From contig NZ_CP047654.1 in NCBI RefSeq assembly GCF_030408915.1, positions 2,728,001 to 2,792,000 on the forward strand: a stretch of 64,000 bases of DNA. The letters run 5' to 3'. A model generated the notes under the pieces. The model made no database searches and was not told the origin of the DNA. It saw nothing but the letters and a program-made list of their open reading frames with translations. Below, piece by piece: positions 54,224 to 61,592 of this stretch (position 1 is the stretch's first letter; every line of letters starts with the position of its first letter). A program made the position numbers and the translations under genes. Source of the stretch: Corynebacterium guangdongense (GTDB lineage Bacteria > Actinomycetota > Actinomycetes > Mycobacteriales > Mycobacteriaceae).

Positions 54224-54616
54224 ATGTCACTCATGAGCGAGTTCCCCAACCTGTCCTGTTCCCGCCGGATGTTCCTCCTCGGCACTGCGAGCACCTTCGC
54301 CAGCGCCTTCCTCGTCGGCTGTGGCACCGCCCCCTCGGAGGAGGTCGCCGCGACCCAGGTTCCGGTAGGCTCCGCCGTCATCGTCGGTGACGTGATCATC
54401 GCCCAGCCGACCGCGGGCAATTTCGTCGCCTACTCCACCTCCTGCCCTCACCAGGGCAACAAGATCACCCAGGTCAACGACGGCACCGTCACGTGCACCG
54501 CCCACAACTCCGTCTTCGACATCGCCGACGGCTCCGTGCTCGACGGCCCCTCCCGCGATCCGCTCGCTGCCGGAAAGGCGACCGTCGACGGTGGCACCGT
54601 AACCGCCACCGCCTGA
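54224..54616 (+). CDS. Rieske [2Fe-2S] lipoprotein
   Basis: This 130-aa exported Rieske protein carries a twin-Arg-like motif and lipobox: SRRMFLLGTASTFASAFLVGC, with Cys near 33. The cluster ligands are CPH (in STSCPHQGN) and CTAH (in TVTCTAHNS), spaced 16 residues apart, so the C-x-H and C-x2-H pairs are complete. It is probably folded with its cluster before Tat export and anchored outside the membrane. The redox partner is unknown. It follows the ABC permease by only 6 bp, so it may be the third gene of that operon. Confidence 0.87.
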   Translation: MSLMSEFPNLSCSRRMFLLGTASTFASAFLVGCGTAPSEEVAATQVPVGSAVIVGDVIIAQPTAGNFVAYSTSCPHQGNKITQVNDGTVTCTAHNSVFDIADGSVLDGPSRDPLAAGKATVDGGTVTATA

Positions 54617-54622
54617 GACAGG

Positions 54623-54638
54623 CGTTTCACGTGAAACA
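54623..54638. promoter_or_regulatory. parS site 3 (between convergent genes)
   Basis: CGTTTCACGTGAAACA has 15 of 16 consensus matches and lies directly after the Rieske gene stop, before the terminator. Confidence 0.88.
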
Positions 54639-54641
54639 TGA

Positions 54642-54675
54642 AAGCCGCATGGCCCCCAGTCGGGCCATGCGGCTT
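54642..54675. terminator. Bidirectional terminator
   Basis: AAGCCGCATGGCCC / GGGCCATGCGGCTT is a perfect 14-bp stem with a six-base loop between the Rieske gene and the convergent old-yellow-enzyme gene. Confidence 0.75.
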
Positions 54676-54697
54676 CCGTGCTAACGGCGGGGAATGG

Positions 54698-55798
54698 TCA
54701 GCGCAGGCCGCGCCACGCCGCCCGGGCGTACTGCGGCGGGAAGGTCACGTCCTCCGAGGAACCGCTGAGCTCGTGGGCGGCGCGCAGCGGGAAGTTCGGA
54801 TCGCGCAGCGCCTCCCGCCCCAGGAGGACGACGTCGGCCCGGCCCTCCGCGAGGATCGCCTCGGCCTGCTCCGGTGAGGTGATCATGCCGACCGCGCCCA
54901 CCGGGGCGCCCGTCTCGCGCTTGATCTCCTCGGCGAAACGGACCTGGTAGTTCGGCGCCACCGGGATGGTGGCCCCGACCAACCCGCCCGTGGTGACGTC
55001 GATGAAATCGACCCCTGCCTCGCGCAGCAGCTTCACCAGGGTGACGGTCTGCTCGGCGTCCCAGGAGGCGACCTCGGGGAGCCAGTCGGTGGCGGATAGT
55101 CGGACCAGCAGCGGCATGTCCTCCGGAATGGCGTTGCGCACGGCGGTAGCCACCAGACGGATGAGGCGGGTGCGGTCCTCGAAGGTACCACCCCAGGAGT
55201 CCTCGCGTTTGTTGGAGACGGGGGAGAGGAACTGGTGCAGCAGATAACCGTGGGCGGCATGCAGTTCCACCGTGTCGAAACCGGCCCGCACCGCACGCTC
55301 GGCGGCAGCGGCGAAGAGCTCCGGCAGCTCACGGATCTCGTCGCGGTTGAGTTCGCGGGGATCGAGCTGGTCGTCCGCCGCGACCGGGGAGGGGGCCACC
55401 GTCTCCCACCCGCCGTGCTCGACGGGCACCGTCTGGGTCGGGTAGGTGGTCGCGTCCGGGCGGGCCGGAACCGTGGAGGCCTTGCGTCCGGCGTGATTGA
55501 GCTGCACGCCCATCTTTGCTCCCTGCGAATGAGCGAAGTCGACGATCCTCGACCAGGCGCTCACCTGCTCGTCGTTCCACAGGCCGGTGCAGGCCGGGGA
55601 GATGCGCCCCTCCGGTACCACGGCGGTGGACTCCGCGATGATCAGGCCGAAGCGGCCGACGGCGCGGGCGCCGTAGTGCACGAGATGCCAGTCGTTCGGG
55701 ACACCGTCGACGGCGGAGTACTGGCACATGGGCGCCAGCCAGATTCGGTTGGGGACGGTCAGCCCCCGGAGCGTGATCGGTTCATGCAGGTGAGTCAT
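54698..55798 (-). CDS. NADPH dehydrogenase / old yellow enzyme (YqjM-type)
   Basis: This 366-aa FMN flavoenzyme reduces activated C=C bonds of enals, enones or nitro compounds. It belongs to the YqjM/XenA class: N-terminal NRIWLAPMCQYSA (the conserved Cys near the flavin), QLNHAGRKAS (substrate-binding His and Arg), ELHAAHGYLLHQFLSPVSNKR and, at the C-terminus, DVVLLGREALRDPNFP. The ATG at 55798 is chosen because MTHLHEPITLRGLTVPNR is the typical family start; the open extension to 55975 is not. It is divergent from the SBF-like gene with 37 bp between starts. Confidence 0.9.
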   Translation of the reverse strand: MTHLHEPITLRGLTVPNRIWLAPMCQYSAVDGVPNDWHLVHYGARAVGRFGLIIAESTAVVPEGRISPACTGLWNDEQVSAWSRIVDFAHSQGAKMGVQLNHAGRKASTVPARPDATTYPTQTVPVEHGGWETVAPSPVAADDQLDPRELNRDEIRELPELFAAAAERAVRAGFDTVELHAAHGYLLHQFLSPVSNKREDSWGGTFEDRTRLIRLVATAVRNAIPEDMPLLVRLSATDWLPEVASWDAEQTVTLVKLLREAGVDFIDVTTGGLVGATIPVAPNYQVRFAEEIKRETGAPVGAVGMITSPEQAEAILAEGRADVVLLGREALRDPNFPLRAAHELSGSSEDVTFPPQYARAAWRGLR

Positions 55799-55835
55799 GC
55801 CTTCGAGGGTAGCCGGTGCTTCTATGCTCGGTGGC

Positions 55836-56831
55836 ATGTCGATAAGTTCCCGGTTCTCAGCACAAGTCAGGGGAGTAGATCCGCTGATCGTCCTCATCAT
55901 CCTCGCGGTGGTCATCGCGATCCTCGCACCCGCGCGAGGGGAATTCGCCGAGTGGTTCGCGACCGCCACCAACATCGCGATCGCCCTGCTCTTCTTCCTC
56001 TACGGCCTCCGACTGTCGACGCGTGAAGCTCTGTCGGGCCTGACCCACTGGAAGCTCCACCTGATGATCCTCGGCTTCACGTTCGTGGCGTACCCGATCG
56101 TGGGGGTTGCGCTCAAGCCGGTGCTCTCGCCCTTCATCAGCGAGGAGCTCTACGCCGGCATCCTCCTGCTGACATTGGTGCCCTCGACGGTGCAGTCCTC
56201 GGTGGCGTTCACCTCCATCGCGCGGGGCAACGTCTCCGGTGCGATCGTCGCGGCGTCGGCAAGCTCTCTCGTGGGCGTCTTCGCCACGCCCCTGCTCGTG
56301 ATGCTGCTCATGGGGGCCGGGGACGGGGTCCGCATCGACATGAAGGTCTTTCTCGACATTTCCGTACTGCTGCTTCTGCCTTTCGTGCTCGGGCAGATTC
56401 TTCGCCGCTGGCTGGCAAAGCTCGCCGCCAACAAGGCGACCAAGATCGTCGACCGCGGTTCGATCGCGATGGTCGTCTACTCCGCGTTCTCCTCGGGCAT
56501 GGTCGCGGGCGTGTGGTCCTCGGTGGGATTCTGGGAGGTCGTCTTCCTCGTCGTCTTCTCGGTCGTCCTGGTCGCGTTCATGCTGTGGCTGACGCGCTTC
56601 GTGTCGGAGAAGCTGGGCTTCCCTCGTCGCGACGTCATCGCCATCGAGTTCTGCGGTTCGAAGAAGTCCCTCGCGACCGGCCTGCCGATGGCGTCGGTCA
56701 TCTTCGGAGGCGCGTCGTTGGGTCTACTCATCCTTCCGCTGATGATCTACCACCAGATCCAGCTGATGATCTGCTCCTGGCTCGCCGCCCGGTACGGAAA
56801 GCAGGCGCCGGAGCAACTCGCGGTCGCCTGA
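55836..56831 (+). CDS. SBF-like bile-acid:sodium-symporter-fold transporter
   Basis: This 331-aa protein with ten membrane segments belongs to the YfeH/SBF_like (PF13593) group. Visible signatures are ALLFFLYGLRLST, LLLTLVPSTVQSSVAFTSIARGN, and EFCGSKKSLATGLPMASVIF. These carriers share the fold of bile-acid and arsenite (Acr3) transporters, but the substrate is unknown. ATG 55836 (MSISSRFSAQV) is chosen; an in-frame ATG at 55824 would add MLGG. The promoter must lie within or next to the 37-bp divergent gap. Confidence 0.88.
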   Translation: MSISSRFSAQVRGVDPLIVLIILAVVIAILAPARGEFAEWFATATNIAIALLFFLYGLRLSTREALSGLTHWKLHLMILGFTFVAYPIVGVALKPVLSPFISEELYAGILLLTLVPSTVQSSVAFTSIARGNVSGAIVAASASSLVGVFATPLLVMLLMGAGDGVRIDMKVFLDISVLLLLPFVLGQILRRWLAKLAANKATKIVDRGSIAMVVYSAFSSGMVAGVWSSVGFWEVVFLVVFSVVLVAFMLWLTRFVSEKLGFPRRDVIAIEFCGSKKSLATGLPMASVIFGGASLGLLILPLMIYHQIQLMICSWLAARYGKQAPEQLAVA

Positions 56832-56918
56832 GATTCCCGCCCAAGGCGCCTTCCCCGAGGGGAGGGCGCCCTGCTGGTTTCCCGGGACGGCTTGCGCATT
56901 CCGGTTTTCCCGACAAGC

Positions 56919-57236
56919 ATGTTTCACGTGAAACGCCATTTTGTCCGTATTGACCTCACCGTGCCCGGCGTCGGCACCCTCATCAACATCGCCGACCTCG
57001 TCGAGGTGGATGCGCAGACGTGCACCGTCAATCGCATGCTCGAGCTGGACCCGAACGAGACCATCACGGGGGCCTACATCCACGGCCGCTGCGTCGGCCG
57101 GATCAACGAGCCCCAGGCGGCCGTCCCGCATCCCGACTCCTACGCGGACTTTCCCGACATCGAGGTGACCCGCCTCGATCCCGAGGAGTACGAGGCCCTG
57201 TGGACCGAAGCCGCCGCCAAGTTCCCGGAGATCTGA
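56919..57236 (+). CDS. Conserved hypothetical protein (about 105 aa)
   Basis: I do not recognise a characterised family. The acidic protein reads MFHVKRHFVRIDLTVPGVGT and ends EALWTEAAAKFPEI; no membrane segment is seen. Pattern hits such as VDAQTCTVNRMLEL and AYIHGRCVGRINEPQ suggest a small alpha/beta domain. The start is uncertain because both candidates, ATG 56919 and GTG 56928, lie in or touch a parS site and neither has a ribosome-binding site; it may be leaderless. It is followed by a hairpin that contains another parS. Confidence 0.72.
   Translation: MFHVKRHFVRIDLTVPGVGTLINIADLVEVDAQTCTVNRMLELDPNETITGAYIHGRCVGRINEPQAAVPHPDSYADFPDIEVTRLDPEEYEALWTEAAAKFPEI
56920..56935. promoter_or_regulatory. 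parS site 4 (at a gene start)
   Basis: TGTTTCACGTGAAACG has 15 of 16 consensus matches. It overlaps the predicted ATG of the downstream hypothetical gene by two bases and includes its alternative GTG. Confidence 0.88.
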
Positions 57237-57243
57237 TCCCCAG

Positions 57244-57271
57244 CCCCGATGTTCCACGTGAAACATCGGGG
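57244..57271. terminator. parS site 5 embedded in a 28-bp palindrome
   Basis: TGTTCCACGTGAAACA (57250-57265, one mismatch to parS) is extended by CCCCGA / TCGGGG to arms of 14 bp with one mismatch. As RNA it gives a 10-bp stem that could terminate the hypothetical gene and the convergent azlD. Confidence 0.75.
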
Positions 57272-57294
57272 ACGTCGCCGTGTCGGGGGTCGGA

Positions 57295-57627
57295 CTAGAA
57301 CACGAAGTTGACGAGCCCCATGTAGAACATGGTGCCCGCCAGAATGGAAAACGCGGGCCGCCGCCGCCACATATGGAGCAGGAGCGTGAAGGCGATGGCG
57401 AGCAGACCCGGCGCCAGCCCCGCCGCCCCGGACCCGGCGAGGGTGTAGACCACGAGCACGCTCATCACCCCGACGGGCATCGTCACGCCCAGCAGCGCCA
57501 CCAGGCCGGACCCTTCCAGCGATCTCCGCACGCTGAACGGAACGGCCCGCAACAGCAGCGTGACGATCGAGACGGGGAGGAGCACCGCCAGAACCATCTC
57601 GAAAGTGACCCCCTCGGGCAGGCCCAT
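57295..57627 (-). CDS. AzlD-family branched-chain amino-acid exporter subunit
   Basis: This 110-aa membrane protein has four helices of the AzlD/BrnE type, the small partner in two-component branched-chain amino-acid (and methionine) exporters. Recognisable segments are VTLLLRAVPFSVRRSL and PVGVMSVLVVYTLAG. Its ATG directly abuts the azlC stop (TGAATG). The substrate is inferred from the family. BrnE in C. glutamicum lies beside lrp, and no lrp is present here, so this may be a paralogue. Confidence 0.85.
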   Translation of the reverse strand: MGLPEGVTFEMVLAVLLPVSIVTLLLRAVPFSVRRSLEGSGLVALLGVTMPVGVMSVLVVYTLAGSGAAGLAPGLLAIAFTLLLHMWRRRPAFSILAGTMFYMGLVNFVF

Positions 57628-58347
57628 TCAGCGATCCCTCCGGAGGGTGAGCGCGTCGTCGAGGCGCGGGGAGTAGAAGCGGACGAGGAGAAAAACGAAG
57701 TACGCAATGAGCGCGACCAGAAGCATCTGCCCGGGGAAGAACAGGGCCGACAGGACGCCGAGCGCTACCGCGACGACGGGCAGCGAAAAGTCCCGGTTGT
57801 TCCGGAAGGCCTCGTAGGCGAGGACGACGAAGAGGGCGGTGAGGGCGAAGTCAAGGCCCTCCAGCTCAATCTGGACTACCGAGCCGAAGAACGCGCCGAG
57901 GACGCCGGAGAGCACCCACGCGAGCTGACAAAAGACGGTGATCGTCGACAGGCGGGCGCCGCTGACGGGACGCCCGGCACGGTCGACGCCCCCCGCGCCG
58001 AACGGGGAGGTGATCGCGTACACCTCATCGGTGAGCGCATAGGTGGCGTAGGCGCGGGCGAGCGGGTTACGGATGCGGTGGCGCGGATAGGTCAGCCCGT
58101 AGAAGATGTGGCGGAAGTTCACGAGGAAACCGGTCACCGCGGAGGTCACCCAGCCGACGCCGCCGGTGATCATGCCGAGCGCCAGATACTCCATGGAGCC
58201 GGCGTAGATGACCACCGAGAGAATCGGCGCCCACCACCATGCGAAGCCGACCTGCGTCACCAGCAGACCGAAGGCCAGCCCGAGGGGGATGAGGCCGAGC
58301 GCGACCGCCCAGGCGTCGTTGAGCCCTCGACGAACCTCAGTTGTCAT
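57628..58347 (-). CDS. AzlC-family amino-acid exporter, large subunit
   Basis: This 239-aa membrane protein has about seven helices of the AzlC/BrnF type. Family features are GLIPLGLAFGLLVTQVGFAWWWAPILSVVIYAGSMEYLALG, FLVNFRHIFYGLTYP and YALTDEVYAI. It pairs with the AzlD protein encoded next. The start ATG 58347 lies 11 bp inside the end of the AlgH gene, so algH, azlC and azlD are probably one transcript. Confidence 0.88.
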   Translation of the reverse strand: MTTEVRRGLNDAWAVALGLIPLGLAFGLLVTQVGFAWWWAPILSVVIYAGSMEYLALGMITGGVGWVTSAVTGFLVNFRHIFYGLTYPRHRIRNPLARAYATYALTDEVYAITSPFGAGGVDRAGRPVSGARLSTITVFCQLAWVLSGVLGAFFGSVVQIELEGLDFALTALFVVLAYEAFRNNRDFSLPVVAVALGVLSALFFPGQMLLVALIAYFVFLLVRFYSPRLDDALTLRRDR

Positions 58348-58936
58348 AGAGGTCGGCGGGGAAGGTGGCGAAGAGCGGCAGCGGCATCGCCTGCCGGCGC
58401 AGCACGTCCCCCCAGAGATCCTGGGACGCGGGGGCGATGACGTCGGCCGGCAGCGCCGGCGCCACGAACCACTCACCATGCTGGATTTCATCCTCGAGCT
58501 GGCGCGGCGCCCACTCCGCGTAGCCCGCGAACAGGCGCATGCCGTCGACGAGTTCGGCGATCTCGTGGGGATCGGAGCGCAGGTCCACGTGCGCCAGACG
58601 GTTGGCCAGACGGTTCAGCTGCGGGGTCTCGTCCATGTCGACGCCGATTTTCGTCTGGGCGAGGCCGACGACGGACTGCTGGTTGAGCGGGCCACCGATG
58701 TAGAGGGCCTGGGGCTTGGCCACGGCCGGCAGCCAGTCCGGCATGACGTTGTAGACGGCGAGCTCACTGCGGGCGGTGAGGTTGACGCCCAGGGTCATCG
58801 CCTCCGAATGCTCGATGATGAGAATCACGGATCGGGCGAATTCCACGGACATCATGCCGGGAGCGGCCACCAGAAGCATGCCGGGGGCCGGTTCAACGCG
58901 CTCCATGGCGTTGAACAGTCGGTCTGCGTACAGCAT
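58337..58936 (-). CDS. YqgE/AlgH family protein
   Basis: This 199-aa cytoplasmic protein of the UPF0301 (YqgE/AlgH) family has no settled biochemical function. ATG 58936 gives [27 protein letters not shown], matching the family start, followed by [33 protein letters not shown] and [14 protein letters not shown] (the YAGWGPGQLE-type hallmark). It lies 10 bp downstream of cca, as in other Corynebacterium and Mycobacterium. Confidence 0.9.
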   Translation of the reverse strand: MLYADRLFNAMERVEPAPGMLLVAAPGMMSVEFARSVILIIEHSEAMTLGVNLTARSELAVYNVMPDWLPAVAKPQALYIGGPLNQQSVVGLAQTKIGVDMDETPQLNRLANRLAHVDLRSDPHEIAELVDGMRLFAGYAEWAPRQLEDEIQHGEWFVAPALPADVIAPASQDLWGDVLRRQAMPLPLFATFPADLYDN

Positions 58937-58946
58937 CTGCTTCTCC

Positions 58947-60425
58947 TTAGTTCTCCTGCTCGTTGCGCCACCACTCGCGAAGGTGCTCGATGGCCACCTC
59001 CCTGTCCAGGGGGCCGTGCTCGAGGCGCAGCTCCTTGAGGAAGGCCCACGCCTGGCCCACCTGGGGACCAGGCGTGAGGTCGAGGATCTGCATGATCTCG
59101 TTGCCGTCCAGGTCCGGGCGCACCTTCGCGAGGTCCTCCTTCGCGGCGATCTCCTCAATGCGCTCTTCCAAGTGATCGTAGGTCCGCTGGAGCCTTTTCG
59201 CCTTTTTAGCGTTACGGGTGGTCGAGTCCGCGCGCACCAGCTTGTGCAGACGGGGCAGGAGTTCGCCCGCGTCGGCGACGTAGCGGCGCACCGCGGAATC
59301 GGTCCACTGTCCCTCGCCGAAGCCGTGGAAGCGCATGTGCAGGTACACCAGCTGGCCGATGTCGTTGGTCAGGTGCTTGGGGTACTTGAGCTGGCGCAGG
59401 CGCTTCTTGACCATCTTCGCGCCGACCACCTCGTGCTGGTGGAAGGTCACGCCGCCGCCCGGCTTGGCGGCACGGGTGGCCGGCTTGCCGACGTCATGCA
59501 GCAGGGCCGCCCAGCGCAGGGTGAGATCGGGTTCCCCGTCCGTCTCCTGGTCGATCGCCTGGCGCATCACCTGCAGGGAGTGCGCGTAGACGTCCTTGTG
59601 CTGGAGGTGCTCGTCGGCGGTGAGCTGGAGACCCGGGATCTCCGGGAAGACGTGCTCGAGGATGCCGGTGGCCACCAGCAGGTCTATGCCGCGGGCGGGA
59701 TCCGTCCCGAGCATGAGTTTGTCCAGCTCCACCTGGACGCGCTCGACGGTGATGCGCGCGATCTCGTCGGCCATCTCGCCCATCGCCTTTTCGACCCGCG
59801 GCGCGACGTCGAACTCGAGCTGGGAGACGAAGCGGGCGGCACGGAGCATGCGCAGCGGATCGTCGCTGAAGGAGCGCTCCGGGGTGTCCGGGGTGTCGAG
59901 CGCCCGGGCGGCGATGTCCGCCAGGCCGCCGACCGGATCGTGGAAACGGAGTTCCAGGGGGCGATCCCCCTCGTCCGGGTGGGCGGGGAGAAGTTCCACG
60001 GCCATGGCGTTGACCCGGAAGTCGCGGCGGATGAGGTCGCCCTCGAGGGTGTCGCCGAAGGTCACCTCCGGGTTGCGGGAGACGCCGTCGTACTGGTCGG
60101 CACGGAAGGTGGTGATCTCCACCTGCTGGCCGTGTTTCTCCGCCGAGACCGTGCCGTAGTCGATGCCCGTGTCCCAGACGACCTCGGCCCAGTCCTCCAG
60201 GATGGCCTTGATTACCTGGGGGCGCGCGGAGGTGGTGAAGTCCAGGTCCCCGGACAACCGGTCCAGGAGCGCGTCGCGGACGGAGCCGCCCACGAGGTAG
60301 AGGGATTCCCCGGCCGCGGCGAAGGCGGTCGCCAGCTCCGTCAACAGGTCCTCATGACTGAGAAGCGTCGACTGGGCGTGGGCGAGCAGGACCAGCTGGG
60401 AAACATCGGGGGAAGTCACGCTCAT
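58947..60425 (-). CDS. cca: CCA tRNA nucleotidyltransferase
   Basis: This enzyme adds or repairs the 3'-CCA end of tRNAs. The 492-aa class II polymerase-beta-fold protein has [25 protein letters not shown] (nucleotidyltransferase DxD), [27 protein letters not shown] and an HD domain ([13 protein letters not shown]). It corresponds to mycobacterial Rv3907c (PcnA) by position. ATG 60425 is listed; the GTG at 60419 has better spacing from AAGGTGAT and may be the true start. Confidence 0.94.
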   Translation of the reverse strand: MSVTSPDVSQLVLLAHAQSTLLSHEDLLTELATAFAAAGESLYLVGGSVRDALLDRLSGDLDFTTSARPQVIKAILEDWAEVVWDTGIDYGTVSAEKHGQQVEITTFRADQYDGVSRNPEVTFGDTLEGDLIRRDFRVNAMAVELLPAHPDEGDRPLELRFHDPVGGLADIAARALDTPDTPERSFSDDPLRMLRAARFVSQLEFDVAPRVEKAMGEMADEIARITVERVQVELDKLMLGTDPARGIDLLVATGILEHVFPEIPGLQLTADEHLQHKDVYAHSLQVMRQAIDQETDGEPDLTLRWAALLHDVGKPATRAAKPGGGVTFHQHEVVGAKMVKKRLRQLKYPKHLTNDIGQLVYLHMRFHGFGEGQWTDSAVRRYVADAGELLPRLHKLVRADSTTRNAKKAKRLQRTYDHLEERIEEIAAKEDLAKVRPDLDGNEIMQILDLTPGPQVGQAWAFLKELRLEHGPLDREVAIEHLREWWRNEQEN

Positions 60426-60641
60426 CACCTTACCGCCAGGTCGATGACCAGCCGAACCGCTCCTTCGGCCCGCGCGGTGGACAGGTCCGTGAGATTATCG
60501 TCGGGACAGCGGGCGCGGGGAGCCTCCCTCCCGGCAGTGCTCCCGTCGCCGACTTTGAGCACCTTTCACCACCTCACAGGAAGGTGCCACGCAGCCCGTG
60601 GCAAATTCCGAAACACCCCGGTGACCTATAGGATCAGCAGA

Positions 60642-61592
60642 ATGAATGAGAACGATTCGGCCGGACAGCCGGGGCAGAATTCCCCGGATGGAGGTTCGGC
60701 TTCGCAGCAGCGTCGTCGCCGACGTCGCCGCTCGCGTCGTCGTTCTTCCGGCGGTAGCCAGCAGAGCACCAGCCAGAACACGCAGAGCGGCCAGGGCACC
60801 CCGGGGCACTCGGGGGACGAGAAGGCGGCGTCCCAGGGCGAGGCACCGGGCCGTTCGCGTTCCCGTCGGCGCCGGAAATCGGGATCCCAGCCCTCCGGGT
60901 CAGGCCAGCAGGGCGGCGAGAAGAGCCAGAACCAGGGCCAGCAGCAGAACCAGGGGCAGTCCCAGAGCCGGCGTTCCCGAGGCAAGTCGGGCGCCAAAGC
61001 CGGTGCCCGGACCGCGGCCAAGACGGGCGCCCGGGGACGCAAGCACGCCGCGCAGCGCCACCGTCGCCCGGACCATGGCGGCCCGCGGATGGAGACCAGG
61101 GATGAGACCAGCGCCGGCGGGCTCGTCATCAGCGGTCTCGCTGAGGCCGTCAGCGTCACCGGTGAGGTGGACCTCGCGCGGATCTACGTCGCCCTGATCG
61201 GGCGTCTGGATCGTCGCGGCCGACTGCTGTGGTCGATGCCCAAGGGCCATGTGGAACCGGGGGAGGAGCGCTCCACCACCGCCGAACGCGAGGTGTGGGA
61301 GGAGACCGGTGTCCACGGTCAGGTCATCGAGGAACTCGGCGTCATCGACTACTGGTTCGTCTCGGACGGCGTCCGCATCCACAAGACGGTGCACCATCAT
61401 CTGCTGCGGTTCGTGGACGGCGAACTCAACGACGAGGATCCGGAGGTCACCGAGGTGGCGTGGATCCCGGCCAGCGAGCTGATCGAGCACCTCGCCTACG
61501 CCGATGAGCGCAAGCTCGCGCGCATCGCGCATGACCGCCTTCCGGAGCTGGCACGTGCGGAGCACGAGGCGGGAAGGGCCACCCCGAGGTGA
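60642..61592 (+). CDS. MutT4-like Nudix hydrolase with long basic N-terminus
   Basis: This 316-aa protein resembles mycobacterial Rv3908 (MutT4). Residues 1 to about 145 are disordered and rich in Arg, Gln, Ser and Gly (runs such as [11 protein letters not shown] and [11 protein letters not shown]), which is unusually long and suggests RNA or DNA contact. The Nudix domain begins [16 protein letters not shown], with a complete Nudix box GHVEPGE...REVWEETG and [10 protein letters not shown]. Nudix enzymes hydrolyse nucleoside diphosphates linked to X; the substrate is unknown. TATAGG at 60627 suggests a very short leader. The stop overlaps the next GTG (GTGA). Confidence 0.88.
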   Translation: MNENDSAGQPGQNSPDGGSASQQRRRRRRRSRRRSSGGSQQSTSQNTQSGQGTPGHSGDEKAASQGEAPGRSRSRRRRKSGSQPSGSGQQGGEKSQNQGQQQNQGQSQSRRSRGKSGAKAGARTAAKTGARGRKHAAQRHRRPDHGGPRMETRDETSAGGLVISGLAEAVSVTGEVDLARIYVALIGRLDRRGRLLWSMPKGHVEPGEERSTTAEREVWEETGVHGQVIEELGVIDYWFVSDGVRIHKTVHHHLLRFVDGELNDEDPEVTEVAWIPASELIEHLAYADERKLARIAHDRLPELARAEHEAGRATPR

